Assembly (NCBI GenBank): GCA_949128115.1
Contig: OX421964.1
Coordinates: 30,930,177-30,994,176, forward strand
Direction of reading: 5' to 3'
Source: Anaspis maculata
Taxonomy: Eukaryota; Arthropoda; Insecta; Coleoptera; Scraptiidae
DNA length: 64,000 nt
Of the stretch, positions 38,039 to 48,779 are shown in pieces. Positions within the stretch are counted from its first letter, which is position 1. Every line of letters starts with the position of its first letter. The position numbers and the translations under genes were made by a program. The notes beneath the pieces were generated by a model, which ran no database searches, was not told the origin of the DNA, and saw nothing but the letters and a program-made list of their open reading frames with translations.

Positions 38039-38364
38039 TGGCGGCTTTACAGAGCTTTGTTTGTCGCCGGCGACAGTCCCCCACTCTACTGTAGTTGAAT
38101 AATTTGAACGACACGACGACAGGAACTCGTGTCGCGGAAATTATGGAGGGAGGTAGGGGAGTATAGACAGATCGAATCCTATTGGCCAGCGACACTGTCG
38201 CCGGCGACAATCCCCCACTCCACTGTAGTTGAATAATATGAACGAGAACGACACGACTCGTGTCGCGGTAATTATGGAGGGAGGTAGGGGGAGTACAGGC
38301 AGATCGAATCCTATTGGTCAGCGACGCTGTCGCCGGCAACATACGAAGTTCTGTAAAGCCGCCA
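38039..38364. mobile_element. PIF/Harbinger-like MITE (326 bp) with a duplicated core
   Basis: TGGCGGCTTTACAGAGCTT at the left pairs with an inverted copy ending TCTGTAAAGCCGCCA at the right. TAA flanks both sides (38036-38038 and 38365-38367), which fits the TWA target duplications of PIF/Harbinger elements. The core is two tandem units of about 133 bp starting TGTCGCCGG (38063 and 38197), with the start of a third at 38328. Each unit contains an inverted CGACACGA/TCGTGTCG pair. No transposase is present, so the superfamily is inference. Confidence 0.75.
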
Positions 38365-39410
38365 TAAGGCAACAGCTCTTGGCGTTTTAGCATTTCGAGC
38401 CAACGTTGTCTCCGTGGGGAATCTTGGGGCATTCGAATGAAACCCTTATCAGGTGTGGAAGTTGAATCATTTGGCCACCAACTCATCAAGCAACACCGAT
38501 TGAGATCAACAACTCTGCAAATCTAGCTGCACGAAGGAACTCAGAAGTGGCAGTGACAAAAAAAGCGCCAAGCATAGAAGTGCCAAGTCAGTCTGGTACA
38601 CAGAGTGTCTGGTACAAAAACAACGGAGCTGCCCTGTCGCTCTAAATATCCCTAGCATGTCTGACGTCATGGCTGTTTTTGAACGCGAAAAAATTAATAT
38701 TATTGAAAACTTTACTTTTTTAATAAAAAGCAATTTTCAATTTTTTTTTCTATTCTCTCCTTCAACTATATGACTGACTTGAGAGTAAGAGAACGAACCG
38801 CTAGCGTCGCCGCTGTACTGCGGGCCGATGTCAGCTTATTCGGTCAAATGACCGACACTCCCCCAAAACAGCGCGCACTTTCCCTTTATCGATTTTCAAA
38901 AAATCATAACTCCTGAACCAAAGGGCCTGTTGTAACGTAACTTTGCCAAAAACTTATTCGAAGTTTTCTCTACATATGGTCTTGCATATATATGGACTTA
39001 TTTTCAACATTTCACATAGCTCTCCATAGGTCGAAGTTTTTGTGTTGTGTTTTTGCATCTCTTCTGATCTTGATGATCTGTAGATGTAATTGTCAGAAAT
39101 TAAGAACAAAAAGTGCATAGGAGGCTTCCAGTAATCATAGGGCAAGGCAACAGTGAAAGAATTTTTATTTTATCTGTTACGGTCTCTGAGATATGACCTG
39201 TTGAACTGAAAAAACCGGAGAAAACCAAAATGCCCCGAAATGTCGAAAATGGGGCCCTGGGGGCCTAACGGTCCAAATTTCGGGGTGGCAACATGGATTT
39301 TCAGATTCAGCAGGGTCCATTTAGTAAAAAACCGCTTGTTGCCAGAATGTTATATGATTTGCTTCTAGGACCGGTTTCTAGACGCCTTTTGAGAAAAGTG
39401 GCCTAGACTA

Positions 39411-39415
<5 letters not shown>
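38365..39415. other. intergenic stretch, no gene recognised
   Basis: The AT-rich sequence from 38880 to 39410 resembles single foldback arms elsewhere in the window, but I find no partner arm. No coding frame is supported. Confidence 0.35.
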
Positions 39416-39443
<28 letters not shown>

Positions 39444-39446
39444 AGA
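39416..39446 (-). repeat. 3' terminal pentanucleotide repeat of the retrotransposon
   Basis: About seven tandem ATAAG copies (CTTAT on the element strand) follow an AATAAA at the element's 3' end. Short 3' repeats of this kind are typical of CR1 and related clades, which prime on them. Confidence 0.8.
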
Positions 39447-39552
39447 TTTATTGGTGCTGATAACAAATACATTGCTTACACATGTCAGAAAAATAACAAA
39501 ATAAAAAATGTAGCAACCACAGTGCAATCGCAATAACAGTACATGTTACATA

Positions 39553-42536
39553 TTACATACATTTTTCCAGGTCAACATCTAAAAACTCCTGAACACAATA
39601 AAAAGAGGTCTTTTTTAAAAAATGCACCACCCCTTCCCTGAACGGTTTCTCCGGGAGTGATCTGACTCTCTGGGGGAGTCTAGCAAACAATTTGAAAGAC
39701 ATGTATCGAGGCGCCTTCTGTGACAAGGAGAGACGACAGAAATCTAGGCGGAGGTCCGACCCGTGGCGCGTATCATATCCATGGCCTCCCCGAGCCATTA
39801 AATTTTGATTTTTGAACGCGTAAAGCAGGCATGCAAGGATATAAATAGAGGGGAAGGTTAGTATCTCCAAACCCACAAAGGCCCCCCTGCAGTCCTGTCT
39901 GTAAGAAAGACCAGCCACAATTCTCACAGCTCTGCGCTGCAACCGAAAGATTCTGTCCGCTCCCGAGCTACCTCCCCATGTTAGCGCAGCATATGTGATC
40001 AGGGAGTTGCACAGGCCGAAGTAAGCAGTTCTTAAGACTCCGCCCGACACACTGTTCGACAAGTTCCGCAGTAAGTATATGTTCCTCGACAATTTGGCAG
40101 ACAAGGCATCAGTATGGCACCTGCAAGGTAAGGCAAGGTACTGCCAGGTGAGCCTTGCATGTAGCGTGACACCCAAGAAAGTCGTGGAAGAGACACAGTT
40201 CTCATCTCCTACCGTATGTCTTAGAGTTGAAAGCATTTTGTTGGTTTTATTGATGTTCATACATAATCTATTTGTGGAAAACCAGTGTAGAGCTCTTGAG
40301 TGGGCCAGGGCATAACTCTGCTCGCCAGATGCTAAGCTATCATTAGTCACCGAGATGCACGTATCATCAGCATAAACTATGGTTCTGAAAGTTGACAGGT
40401 ATGAAGAAAAATCATTAATAAATATTAAAAAAAGCAAAGGTCCGAGGATGGATCCCTGAGGCACTTCCCGCGATAGCCGACGCCTTCGGGACATTTTCCC
40501 ATTTACGGACACAACTTGGAACCTGTTTGCCAGATAAGACGCAATCAGATTCGAACTCCCCTCATCAAATTTATATCTCTTTAGCTTTTGCAATAATATT
40601 GGATGGTCTACACAATCAAAGGCCTTCGAAAGGTCCAGAAACATGGAGAGCTGAAACTGGCCCGCCTCGTAGCAATCGACAGTGGAATTAACAAATTCAG
40701 TTATTGCATCCGTAGTGTTCCTATGCTTCCTGAAGCCAAATTGACGTGGACTGAAAATTTTGTTTGATTCAAAGTACTCATAAATTTGTAAGCTAATCGC
40801 TTTCTCGACAACTTTAGAGAATACTGGCAGCAACGAAATTGGCCGGTAGTTACCAATATCCTCCTTATCCCCACCTTTAAAGACTGGTATCACAGTCGCG
40901 ATCTTCAGACAGTCCGGGAAGCTACCCGACGAGAAACACTCATTAATAAGAGTAGTAAGAGGATAAACAAAATGCTCTATATTTCTCCTGATAACATACG
41001 TACTGAGGCCATAGATATCTTTAGTTCTGGTATTTTTAAGTCCCTTGATAAAATCCCGTACTTCATTGATAGTCACAGATCTTAAGGAAAATGAGACATC
41101 AATGGAATTTACGCCGGACATAAGAGTTATAGGATCTTCATCGGTTGCCGGAATCTTTTCAACAGTTCTTGTAGGAATTGATACAAAGTAGTCATTAAAA
41201 TCATCCGGTGAGATACCCGGCAACGAACCATCCACTTTGCTACCCCTTTTTGCATTTATCAGTTGCCACATAGCTTTGCATTTATTAGCGGATGCATTTA
41301 TGTATCTATCATTAGCTTCAATTCTGGCACTTCTGATACACCGACGATACTCGCCCCTGAACTTATTTCGAACCAGACGCATTTCCCGAGTGTCACGCAT
41401 TTTTAGCAAGTCGTTTAAGCATTGCAGGTGTTCACGCATGTCCGCCAAACCCCGAGAAAACCACTTGACTCCGGAGTCACCCGCCCTGCCACTGATACGT
41501 TTTTCTGGAAAAGAACTATTAAATACCTGCACAACTCCATCAAGAAATCTCTGAAAACGGACAACACTCCCATCAGTGTCCCCCAAGAAGAAGGGGAAAA
41601 AACAAAGCCAAGGCACCTGATTAAGGTAAAGATAATGTGTGACCCACGAGTTAAAAGTCAATGATGAGTTGAAAAACCAATGATGAGAAGTCCCAATGCA
41701 ACCTACTTAGCAGGTGGTGGAATACAAGGAAGCCCGAGGCAGTCAAAGGCCTACAAAGTCTGGAGACAGCAACACAGTCTGAGGCCGAGCCCGGAAAAGC
41801 CATTTCAAAACCCAAGCCACAGTGGTCGGACAAACCCGCATCAACTACCTCCGCCCCGAAGCCATTATCCTCCAAAGAGAAATTGACAAATGCGCTATCA
41901 ATTGAGTTGTCACCCCTCGTTGCCCCAAAGGCAGCCCTGGAAAAACCAAACATGTTAAAGACATCATACAAATCTTTACTCTTCGCATTCACAACATCAA
42001 AATTGACATTAAAATCACCAATAAGTACCACCTTACTTTGCAGGTCAAAATGGTTCAGGACTCTTTCCATTGTACTCAGGAACACATCAAAATCTCCCTT
42101 TGGGGATCTATAAACACAAACAGTGAAGAGATCGAAAACTGGACAAAACACTCCACATAATTCACAATCCTTTTCAATCGACATTACATTAATTACATCA
42201 AGAGATCTGAAAACAACATTCTTTCTACACAGAATCATCACACCTCCATGTATATAGGTAGCTCTTGCAAAATAGGAGGCCACATGCCAATCATCCAGAG
42301 TAAACGCTTCACACTCAATGCTGGAGAGCCAGTGTTCGCTAAAAAAAAAGCAGTGAATAATTTTTATGACGTACAGTTTCCAGGAACATTTCTATATCAT
42401 TTATTTTATTACGGACACATTGGACATTTATATAAAACATATTGAGATAATTATGATTATCACACTCAGTTCGAGGGCGTATGTATTTGCCATTTGTACA
42501 ATTTTTAACATCAGATGTCAAGAGCAATGAGTGCAC
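39553..42536 (-). pseudogene. retrotransposon ORF2: APE endonuclease and reverse transcriptase, frame broken twice
   Basis: Three overlapping - strand frames form one protein-coding region. The first (42536-42339) holds the endonuclease N-terminus with FYINVQCVRNK. The second (to 41651) holds GDFNVN, SIDSAFVN and LSDHCG, the rest of the APE-type active site. The third (41661-39553, 702 residues) holds the reverse transcriptase, with NYRPISLLPVFSK, LDLSKAFDCVDHP (catalytic Asp), VPQGSILGPLLF and YADDT, then the C-terminal region typical of this group. The first break lies at a run of nine T on the element strand (A-run at 42341-42349) and is a single-base shift. The second, near 41650-41700, loses the frame between endonuclease and RT, where a short direct repeat (AATGATGAG, twice) suggests a local insertion. 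The catalytic motifs themselves look intact. No good ATG opens the first frame; the nearest is about 42439. Confidence 0.85.
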
Positions 42537-42556
42537 TGGCTAAGCAGCCGGCGCCG

Positions 42557-43567
42557 CTAAGGCTTCAGTTCTTCCTTCTTCCTGCGTTGAAAAAACCGCG
42601 CGACGTAGGACCCAAGGGGCCATTTTCTACCATCCATGGCCTCATCCAAGTGCTGGAGTTCCAGAGTCACCTTAAATGAGGCATAGCAGGTGGGGTGCTT
42701 TGATTCCAACTTGTCGCATGTTGCTTCTGGAAAATGTCGTGAGATATATGTCGCTAGCTCCTCTGATGTGGTAGTAGGAGCCAGTCGGGAGACGAAAATA
42801 AAGGCCCTGCGAGGTATAGCCTTAACACCATCATCACCTGTCGAGACCCAACTGCCCGTAACGCCTGTTCGTTTCCGTCGTGCGCTTGTCTGGCTGCGGA
42901 TAGCACTGCCTGATGTGGCGGTAGCACCCATGTCCGGAGTCTTCAGTGCAGCATCTCTTTGACTGCCTCCAGCTCCCAGAGGTTTGTTGGAAGTCAAAGA
43001 TTGTTTATATGTTTTGCCATCACCTGCTTGTGTACATGGTTTTTCATGCACAACGTCGGTGGCTGCGATAACAGGCTTTTTGGCACTACTTATTTCAGGG
43101 TTATAGTTTTTGTTGATATTTACATTATCAAGAAAGGTCGTGGTTCGAGCACGAGCCTTATCAGAATGTGCCTTCTTATCATCTCTTGTGTTTCTCTCTG
43201 TTTTACCTAATATAACGATGTGTTCTTTAAGCAATTTAATTTCACTGCTTAATGAAGCAATTTGCCGATCCTTTTGCTTTAGAAGGTATTTCACCATTCG
43301 TCCTTTCAGGTTTACTTCATCGGATATTACTTCGTCAACGGCATCGCAGAATTCCTCGTCCACGTCGGTCTCCATTTCGGATTTGTCCTGCTCTGCTCCG
43401 CAACATATTACGGATCCTCCCTCCTGGAGGATTATATCGGGAATAAGCTTCGCACACCCCGGGTGGAAGGCACTGTCACAAACAACACATCTGACTGCAT
43501 TTTTGGGTTCTTTTTTACACTTTCTACAGACCGCCGAAGTCGCCGTGTTGTTACTATTCGGCGCCAT
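42557..43567 (-). CDS. retrotransposon ORF1: PHD-like finger, coiled coil and RNA-binding region
   Basis: This is an intact 336-residue frame with an ATG at 43567. Residues about 14-60 hold a Cys/His cluster (CRKCKKEP, then CVVCDSAFHPGC, then ICC) of the PHD/zinc-finger type seen in ORF1 of many CR1-like and Jockey-like elements. An acidic stretch (METDVDEEFCDAVDEV) follows. About residues 90-118 (KYLLKQKDRQIASLSSEIKL) form a likely coiled coil. A Ser/Thr/Lys-rich linker leads to a C-terminal region beginning AFIFVSRLAP that resembles an RRM-like fold. ORF1 proteins of this group bind element RNA in cytoplasmic particles. The stop lies 20 bases before the ORF2 frame opens. The start codon lies only 16 bp from the palindrome at 43583. 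Confidence 0.85.
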   Translation of the reverse strand: MAPNSNNTATSAVCRKCKKEPKNAVRCVVCDSAFHPGCAKLIPDIILQEGGSVICCGAEQDKSEMETDVDEEFCDAVDEVISDEVNLKGRMVKYLLKQKDRQIASLSSEIKLLKEHIVILGKTERNTRDDKKAHSDKARARTTTFLDNVNINKNYNPEISSAKKPVIAATDVVHEKPCTQAGDGKTYKQSLTSNKPLGAGGSQRDAALKTPDMGATATSGSAIRSQTSARRKRTGVTGSWVSTGDDGVKAIPRRAFIFVSRLAPTTTSEELATYISRHFPEATCDKLESKHPTCYASFKVTLELQHLDEAMDGRKWPLGSYVARFFQRRKKEELKP

Positions 43568-43582
43568 TTTGGTGACTAATTA

Positions 43583-45103
43583 GGCCAGGCGGTAGGTCAT
43601 TCTGGATAGAAAAAATTCCGACCTAAGCTTTTATGGTGTCAAACTCTTTGTAAGGTCAGTAGGTATCTACCACTGAGTTTCCGCCCAAAAATGAGTTGTG
43701 CTGATTCCTCCACATCTGCCCAAAGGTAAAAGATGTCTTGAAGGTGCAAAAAGACCTGTTGAACCCCCGTACTTTTTCATTTTATTTACCTCAATGCAAA
43801 CGTACAACTCTAACGCAAACATTGGAAGCATTTGTCATCATCTCTGTGTCAGTCTTACTGTTGAAAAAAAAGATTTCTTTGTGCGGGTCAGATAAATCAC
43901 ATTTAATTGTTTTTCCACACAAGAAAACGATGAAGCAACATGTATTTTGGATGTTTTCTAATAACTTGTACTTACTGAACCCATTCATGGCGTTAAAATT
44001 TCAATAACAGCATTTTTTGAAGATGTTGCCCGCTAAGAAGTGGATAATTTTTACCCGCCTGTTCAGCAGCAGTTTTTTCAATTTTACCAAACACCGTTCT
44101 CGAAAATTTTATAGGGAATGACAAGCTGGAACTGTTTTCTAATGATATTATATCTGGCTTAACTACGGCACGCTTTTTGAAAGTGTAAGAAACTGATTTC
44201 TTTCGAGCGGTTCTATTTTACCCGCGTGCGGCCATGCCTACTTGACATAGACCGGACTGATTACACAAGCTTGAAAATGTACTCTCTTCCAGCTTTGGAA
44301 CACGACCATTAATGATAAAATAATGTATGATTTCTCCATGAATCAATGTACAAAGTCTCAATAATAATGGTCGCGTTTTAAAGCTGGAAAAAAGTACATT
44401 TCCTAGCTCGTGTAATCAGTCCGGTCTATGTCAAGTAGGCCCGGCCGCACACGGGTGAAACAGGACCTCTCGAAAAGAAATCAGTTTCTTACACTTTCAA
44501 AAAGCGTGCCGTAGTTAAGCCAGATATAATATCATTAGAAAACAGTTCCAGCTTGTCATTCCCTATAAAATTTTCGAGAACGGTGTTTGGTAAAATTGAA
44601 AAAACTGCTGCTGAACAGGCGGGTAAAAATTATCCACTTCTTAGCGGGCAACATCTTCAAAAATGCTGTTATTGAAATTTTAGTGCCATAGATGGGCTCA
44701 GTGAGTACAAGTTATCAGAAAACATCCAAAATACATGTTGCTCCATCGTTTTCTTGTGTGAAAAAACAATTAAATGTGATTTATCTGATCCGCACAAAGA
44801 AATCTTTTTTTTCAACAGTAAGACTGGCACAGAGATGATGACAGATGCTTCCAATGTTTGCGTAAGAGTTTTATGTTTGCATTTAGGCAAATATAACAAA
44901 AAAGTAGAAAGGTTTAACAGGTCTTTTTGCACTTTCGAGGCATCCTTCACCTTCGCGCAGATGTGGAGGAATCAGCACAACTCGTTTTTGGGCGGAAACT
45001 CAGTGGTAGATAACTACTGACCTTACGAAGAGTTTGACACCATAAAAGCTTTGGTCGGAGTTTTTTCCAGATTGTAGTGATTTTACCGACATACCGCCTG
45101 GCC
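43583..45103. mobile_element. foldback element, 1,521 bp palindrome, TA-flanked
   Basis: The left end GGCCAGGCGGTA pairs with TACCGCCTGGCC at the right, and TA lies outside both (43581-43582 and 45104-45105). The arms match for about 730 bp each, for example TCAAACTCTTTGTAAGGTCA against TGACCTTACGAAGAGTTTGA and GTTGTGCTGATTCCTCCACA against its complement. The loop is near 44343. A TA duplication fits Tc1/mariner-type transposition, but there is no transposase. It sits in, or next to, the 5' UTR of the retrotransposon. Confidence 0.88.
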
Positions 45104-45189
45104 TATAATACTACATGGCGCATATTTCTGCATAGAAATTTCTGATTTTGGAAATTCGTGCAAGGACCGTAATTCTCAAAACATTGTTT

Positions 45190-45685
45190 TCGGAAAAAAG
45201 AATTCAATTTTTTTCAATTCGATGTACCACAAAGTAGGTGGTATCTTGTTGAATTGTGAAGTTGGGCTGGGGGAGAGCAAAGCAAAGGGGTGAATTTGGG
45301 TAGCGCTTTTCCTACCAAAAATTCTCTTCTTCGATACTATCTCGGATGACGCTGACTAAATTGAAGAAAATTGAGGGGTTGAGAATATAAAATGGGACAG
45401 TCCGATAATTTTAGAAAGAAGCGGGTAGGGTTAAAAATTGAAAAAATATTTTTTCAGGAAGAGAGTTCAATTCTTTTATTTGATGTATCGCAAGGTGAGT
45501 GGTATCATTCGAAATTTCGAAGTTGCAGTAGGTGAGGTTGAAGGGGCTAAAGATAGAAATTCACCAATGTATGTTTTAGATGTCCCCCTCGATATAAAAA
45601 TCGACCTATCCGAGCTTTTTTCAAAAAAATGAGGCGAAATGTACAAAAACCTTTCTGTTGTGTTTTTGTTGGGCCACAATGTATA
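45190..45685 (-). repeat. dispersed repeat with CAGGGTGGCCCAAC-type end, copy 2
   Basis: Reverse complement matches to 37586-37975 include AGATGTCCCCCTCGATAT, CTCAATTTTCTTCAA and ACCCAAATTCACCC. The outer end reads GTTGGGCCACAATGTA on the + strand. This copy is longer than copy 1 and contains a degenerate internal repeat (GATGTACCACAAAGTAGGTG and GATGTATCGCAAGGTGAGTG). Confidence 0.6.
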
Positions 45686-47239
45686 GAGGGGGACATAAAA
45701 CACATATACTATGGAGGATTTTTCGAAAATTCCGCCTCCAGTATACCGAGCGCTTTTTGCTATGGAAATATCATTATTATTTCCTAGTAGCAAGAAGCAC
45801 GGATAATGCAAGAGAAAAAAATTCAGAAATGGAGTTCAAAGTTCTCGGAAAAACTCCCGAGTTTCGAGTTTCTCAGCAATCGACTTTTCAAGCAAAAGTT
45901 GCTCACCAAAAACTGCCATCTTTCATGATTAATTATGTGAAATCATCTTGTTCATGTGTATTGCTAGCGTAAAAGTGAAGTTTTTCTCCTGATTTCCCTA
46001 AAATGCTGAAAAACAAATTTCAGTGTATTACGGGTTGTCTAGGGGGTGACCAATCCTCTTGAATGTTAGAAAGTGCAACTCCGGTCAGTTCATTGTAGTG
46101 TAGTTTATCGTCAGAGAGGAACAACTCATTTTATACCTTTGCTGGTATATACCCCTCTCTACCCCTCTCTACAGGGAGGGGGCTTTTAAGATATCGAAAA
46201 GATTGACACTAATGTTGCTACACCCGGTATGTAACCAAAAGTGGGGAAGCACAAATTTTTTGTGAGCGGGTACCATCCGGTGCAAGTTTGTGACAAAAAT
46301 AACAAGTGCCATGGACACATCCCACTCTTGAATAATGACTAACCCGAGGACTAACCCTCAAAATGAGCAAAAAACATGATGTAGTAAGAAAAAAATTGTA
46401 TCTTCCTTAAACATTGACATAATGAAATGAAACAAAAAAGGAAATGTTGAAAAAAAAGACCCGGGTATATAGAGTTGGCCATGAATCGTGATCTTTTACT
46501 GTGGCTGGTACTCTCCATGCGAGGCTCCAAAAATATGGGAAAAAAACACACCACCAATGTCACACCCGGTATATAGCTATTTTTTTTTTCGATCATTCTT
46601 TACACAATGTTATTCTTGAGGAATCAAAATTTTACCCGAAAGTAGAATTTCTCGAATCAGACGAACGCCGAACGGTTTGAAAGAAACCGACTTCAAAGTT
46701 ATGGCAAAATTTTAGTGTTGCGTTAATTTTGCACGCCAGTGCAGTTATTGTCATTTTCAATTTTGAAGTTGAGGTGGGGCGGGAGCTAAGGTGCTGTTCA
46801 GTTCAAATTCACATGTTCCACTTATTGTAGTTTATCGAGTAGGCAACGGATTGTTTTTGTTTTTAATTCGGTTGTCAAGTGAACAGAGTTCGAAAAAACA
46901 TGCTAGAAACCGTCGGGTTTTCATTTTTGATAGCATATTTTTCTGAATGTATTCATTCAACTTCTTTGTGTTATTCCGAGATTACCTGTGATTTGCCCCT
47001 TTGTATTGTGTACTACCAACCATTGCGGACAAAAAAAAGTAGGACAGAGACTGACACGGAGTGTACTGATTTCGCCCTGGTGTCATCGTGTCAAGGCCAA
47101 ATTTGGTACCCTTCATGACAAGTTCCGTCGTACTTTTTTTGTCCGCAATGTTTTAGACATCTGCTAGAACCCCGCATCAGGAGTCGACTCCCTTCAAAAT
47201 TTTGAACAGGGAACAGCGTTATGTAAGGATACCCTTAAT
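45686..47239. other. intergenic stretch with CACCCGGTATRTA motifs
   Basis: CACCCGGTATGTA (about 46221) and CACCCGGTATATA (about 46563) are in direct orientation, with CCCGGGTATATAGA near 46460. They may be element ends. No coding frame is supported. Confidence 0.35.
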
Positions 47240-47288
47240 TTTCTTTCTCGGCCATTGACAGTGGGATTTAGATAAGTGAATATTATCC
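47240..47288 (+). repeat. fragment of a tandem foldback unit, left of the inserted palindrome
   Basis: CCATTGACAGTGGGATTTAG and the following ATAAGTGAATATTATCC match the spacer part of the units at 48780-49735. The unit breaks off exactly where the palindrome at 47289 begins and resumes after it. Confidence 0.7.
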
Positions 47289-48779
47289 TATACAGGGTGG
47301 TGAAAATTTCGATGCTCACCATTGGTATCTTGGAAACGGTAAGAGATACGAGGTCGGTTAAATTAGAAGAAAGTTGCGCATTTTTGTGGCGATTGACAAT
47401 CTGAAAAGAAACTTTGAATATTTTGATTGGTTTACGATTTATCACGAAAAAACTGAAAATTTTGATTTCAGAAATTATTATTTATCTTTCCAACCATTCA
47501 AGCTATTTCAATCAAACTTGGTAGTTTTATGTTTTTGATCACTCGGAGTCGATCAACGTTGACAGAAATTTTCCAGGCCTTCTAGATGTCAAATTATGAT
47601 AGTCAACTTTTGTTTTTCTTATGGCCGCCATATTGGATTTTTGCACCAATAGATAGAGAAAAAAATTAGCTTTCCGAATTAATAACCAACATGTTCTTTT
47701 TATGACATTTTTAGCGTCAATTTTTGAAATTTTTGTAAATTATTGATAAAATCGGGAATGCTTTGAAAAACAATTGAAATATTTATCAATAGCAACAACA
47801 AAAAAGTGACAGATGGTGTGCAATTGATGTATCTAACTTCTTAATCGTGTTTTGTGCTTGTTTGTACCGGTAGTTCATAAGTTGAATGGTCAAGGGTGTC
47901 TGTTGTTCAAAAACGTCTGTCGGAACTAGCATCGTTCTTGTTAAAGTTTGAAGTTTGACAAATTTATTAGAAAAGGAGTAAGGATTACCCAAGTTTCGAC
48001 AGACGTTTTTGAATTCACAGGCACCCTTGACTCATTTAATTTATGAACTCTCTGTACAAACAAGCACAAAACACGATTAAGAAGTTACGGCTCGATACCA
48101 AGTTGGGGCTGTGAGACCGCCGTAAGTGCCGTTACCATAGTAACGGCGGATATCAACCAATCAGACCGCGCTGTATTTGGCGAGTTACGCCGTCCGAAAC
48201 TTTGCGCCTGCAACTTGGTATCGAGCCCTTAGATACGTCAATTGAACACAATCTGTCTTTTTTTTGTTGTTACTATTGATAATATTTCAATTGTTTTCCA
48301 AAGCATTCCCGATTTTGTCAATAATTTACGAAAATTTCAAAATTTGACGCTAAAAATGTCATAAAAGGAACATGTTGGTAACTAATTCGGAAAGCTAATT
48401 TTTTTCTCTATCAATTAGTGCAAAAATCCAATATGGCGGCCATAAGAAAAACAAAAGTTGACTATCATAATTTGACATCTAGAAGGCCTGGAAAATTTCT
48501 GTCAACGTTGATCGACTCCGAGTGATCAAAAACATAAAACTATGTACTAAGTTTGATTGAAATAGCTTGAATGGTTGGAAAGTTAAAAAATAATTTCTGA
48601 AATCAAAATTTTCTGTTTTTTCGTGATAAATCGTAAACCAATCAAAATATTCAAAGTTTCTTTTTAGATTGTCAATCGCCACAAAAATGCGCAACTTTCT
48701 TCTAATTTAACCGACCTCGTATCTCTTACCGTTTCCAAGATACCAATGGTGAGCATCGAAATTTTCGCCACCCTGTATA
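47289..48779. mobile_element. foldback element with CAGGGTG-type ends, 1,491 bp
   Basis: TATACAGGGTGGTGAAAATT at the left pairs with AATTTTCGCCACCCTGTATA at the right with one mismatch. The arms match for over 700 bp each, for example GATACGAGGTCGGTTAAATT against its complement. The centre is near 48034. It interrupts a tandem foldback unit; ATATTAT-like sequence lies on both sides and may be a target duplication. Confidence 0.88.

Larger units (their letters stand above)
39416..43582 (-). mobile_element. CR1/Jockey-group non-LTR retrotransposon, nearly full length
   Basis: Reading on the - strand, the order is ORF1 (43567-42557), ORF2 (42536-39553), a short 3' UTR, AATAAA, and about seven copies of a 5 bp repeat (ATAAG on the + strand, 39416-39446). 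ORF1 with a PHD-like finger and ORF2 with an APE-type endonuclease followed by reverse transcriptase are the usual plan for this group. A 5 bp 3' repeat instead of poly(A) favours CR1-like over classical Jockey. The 5' end is cut by, or lies beyond, the palindrome starting at 43583. ORF2 is broken in two places. It is an insect genomic repeat, not a virus. Confidence 0.9.
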
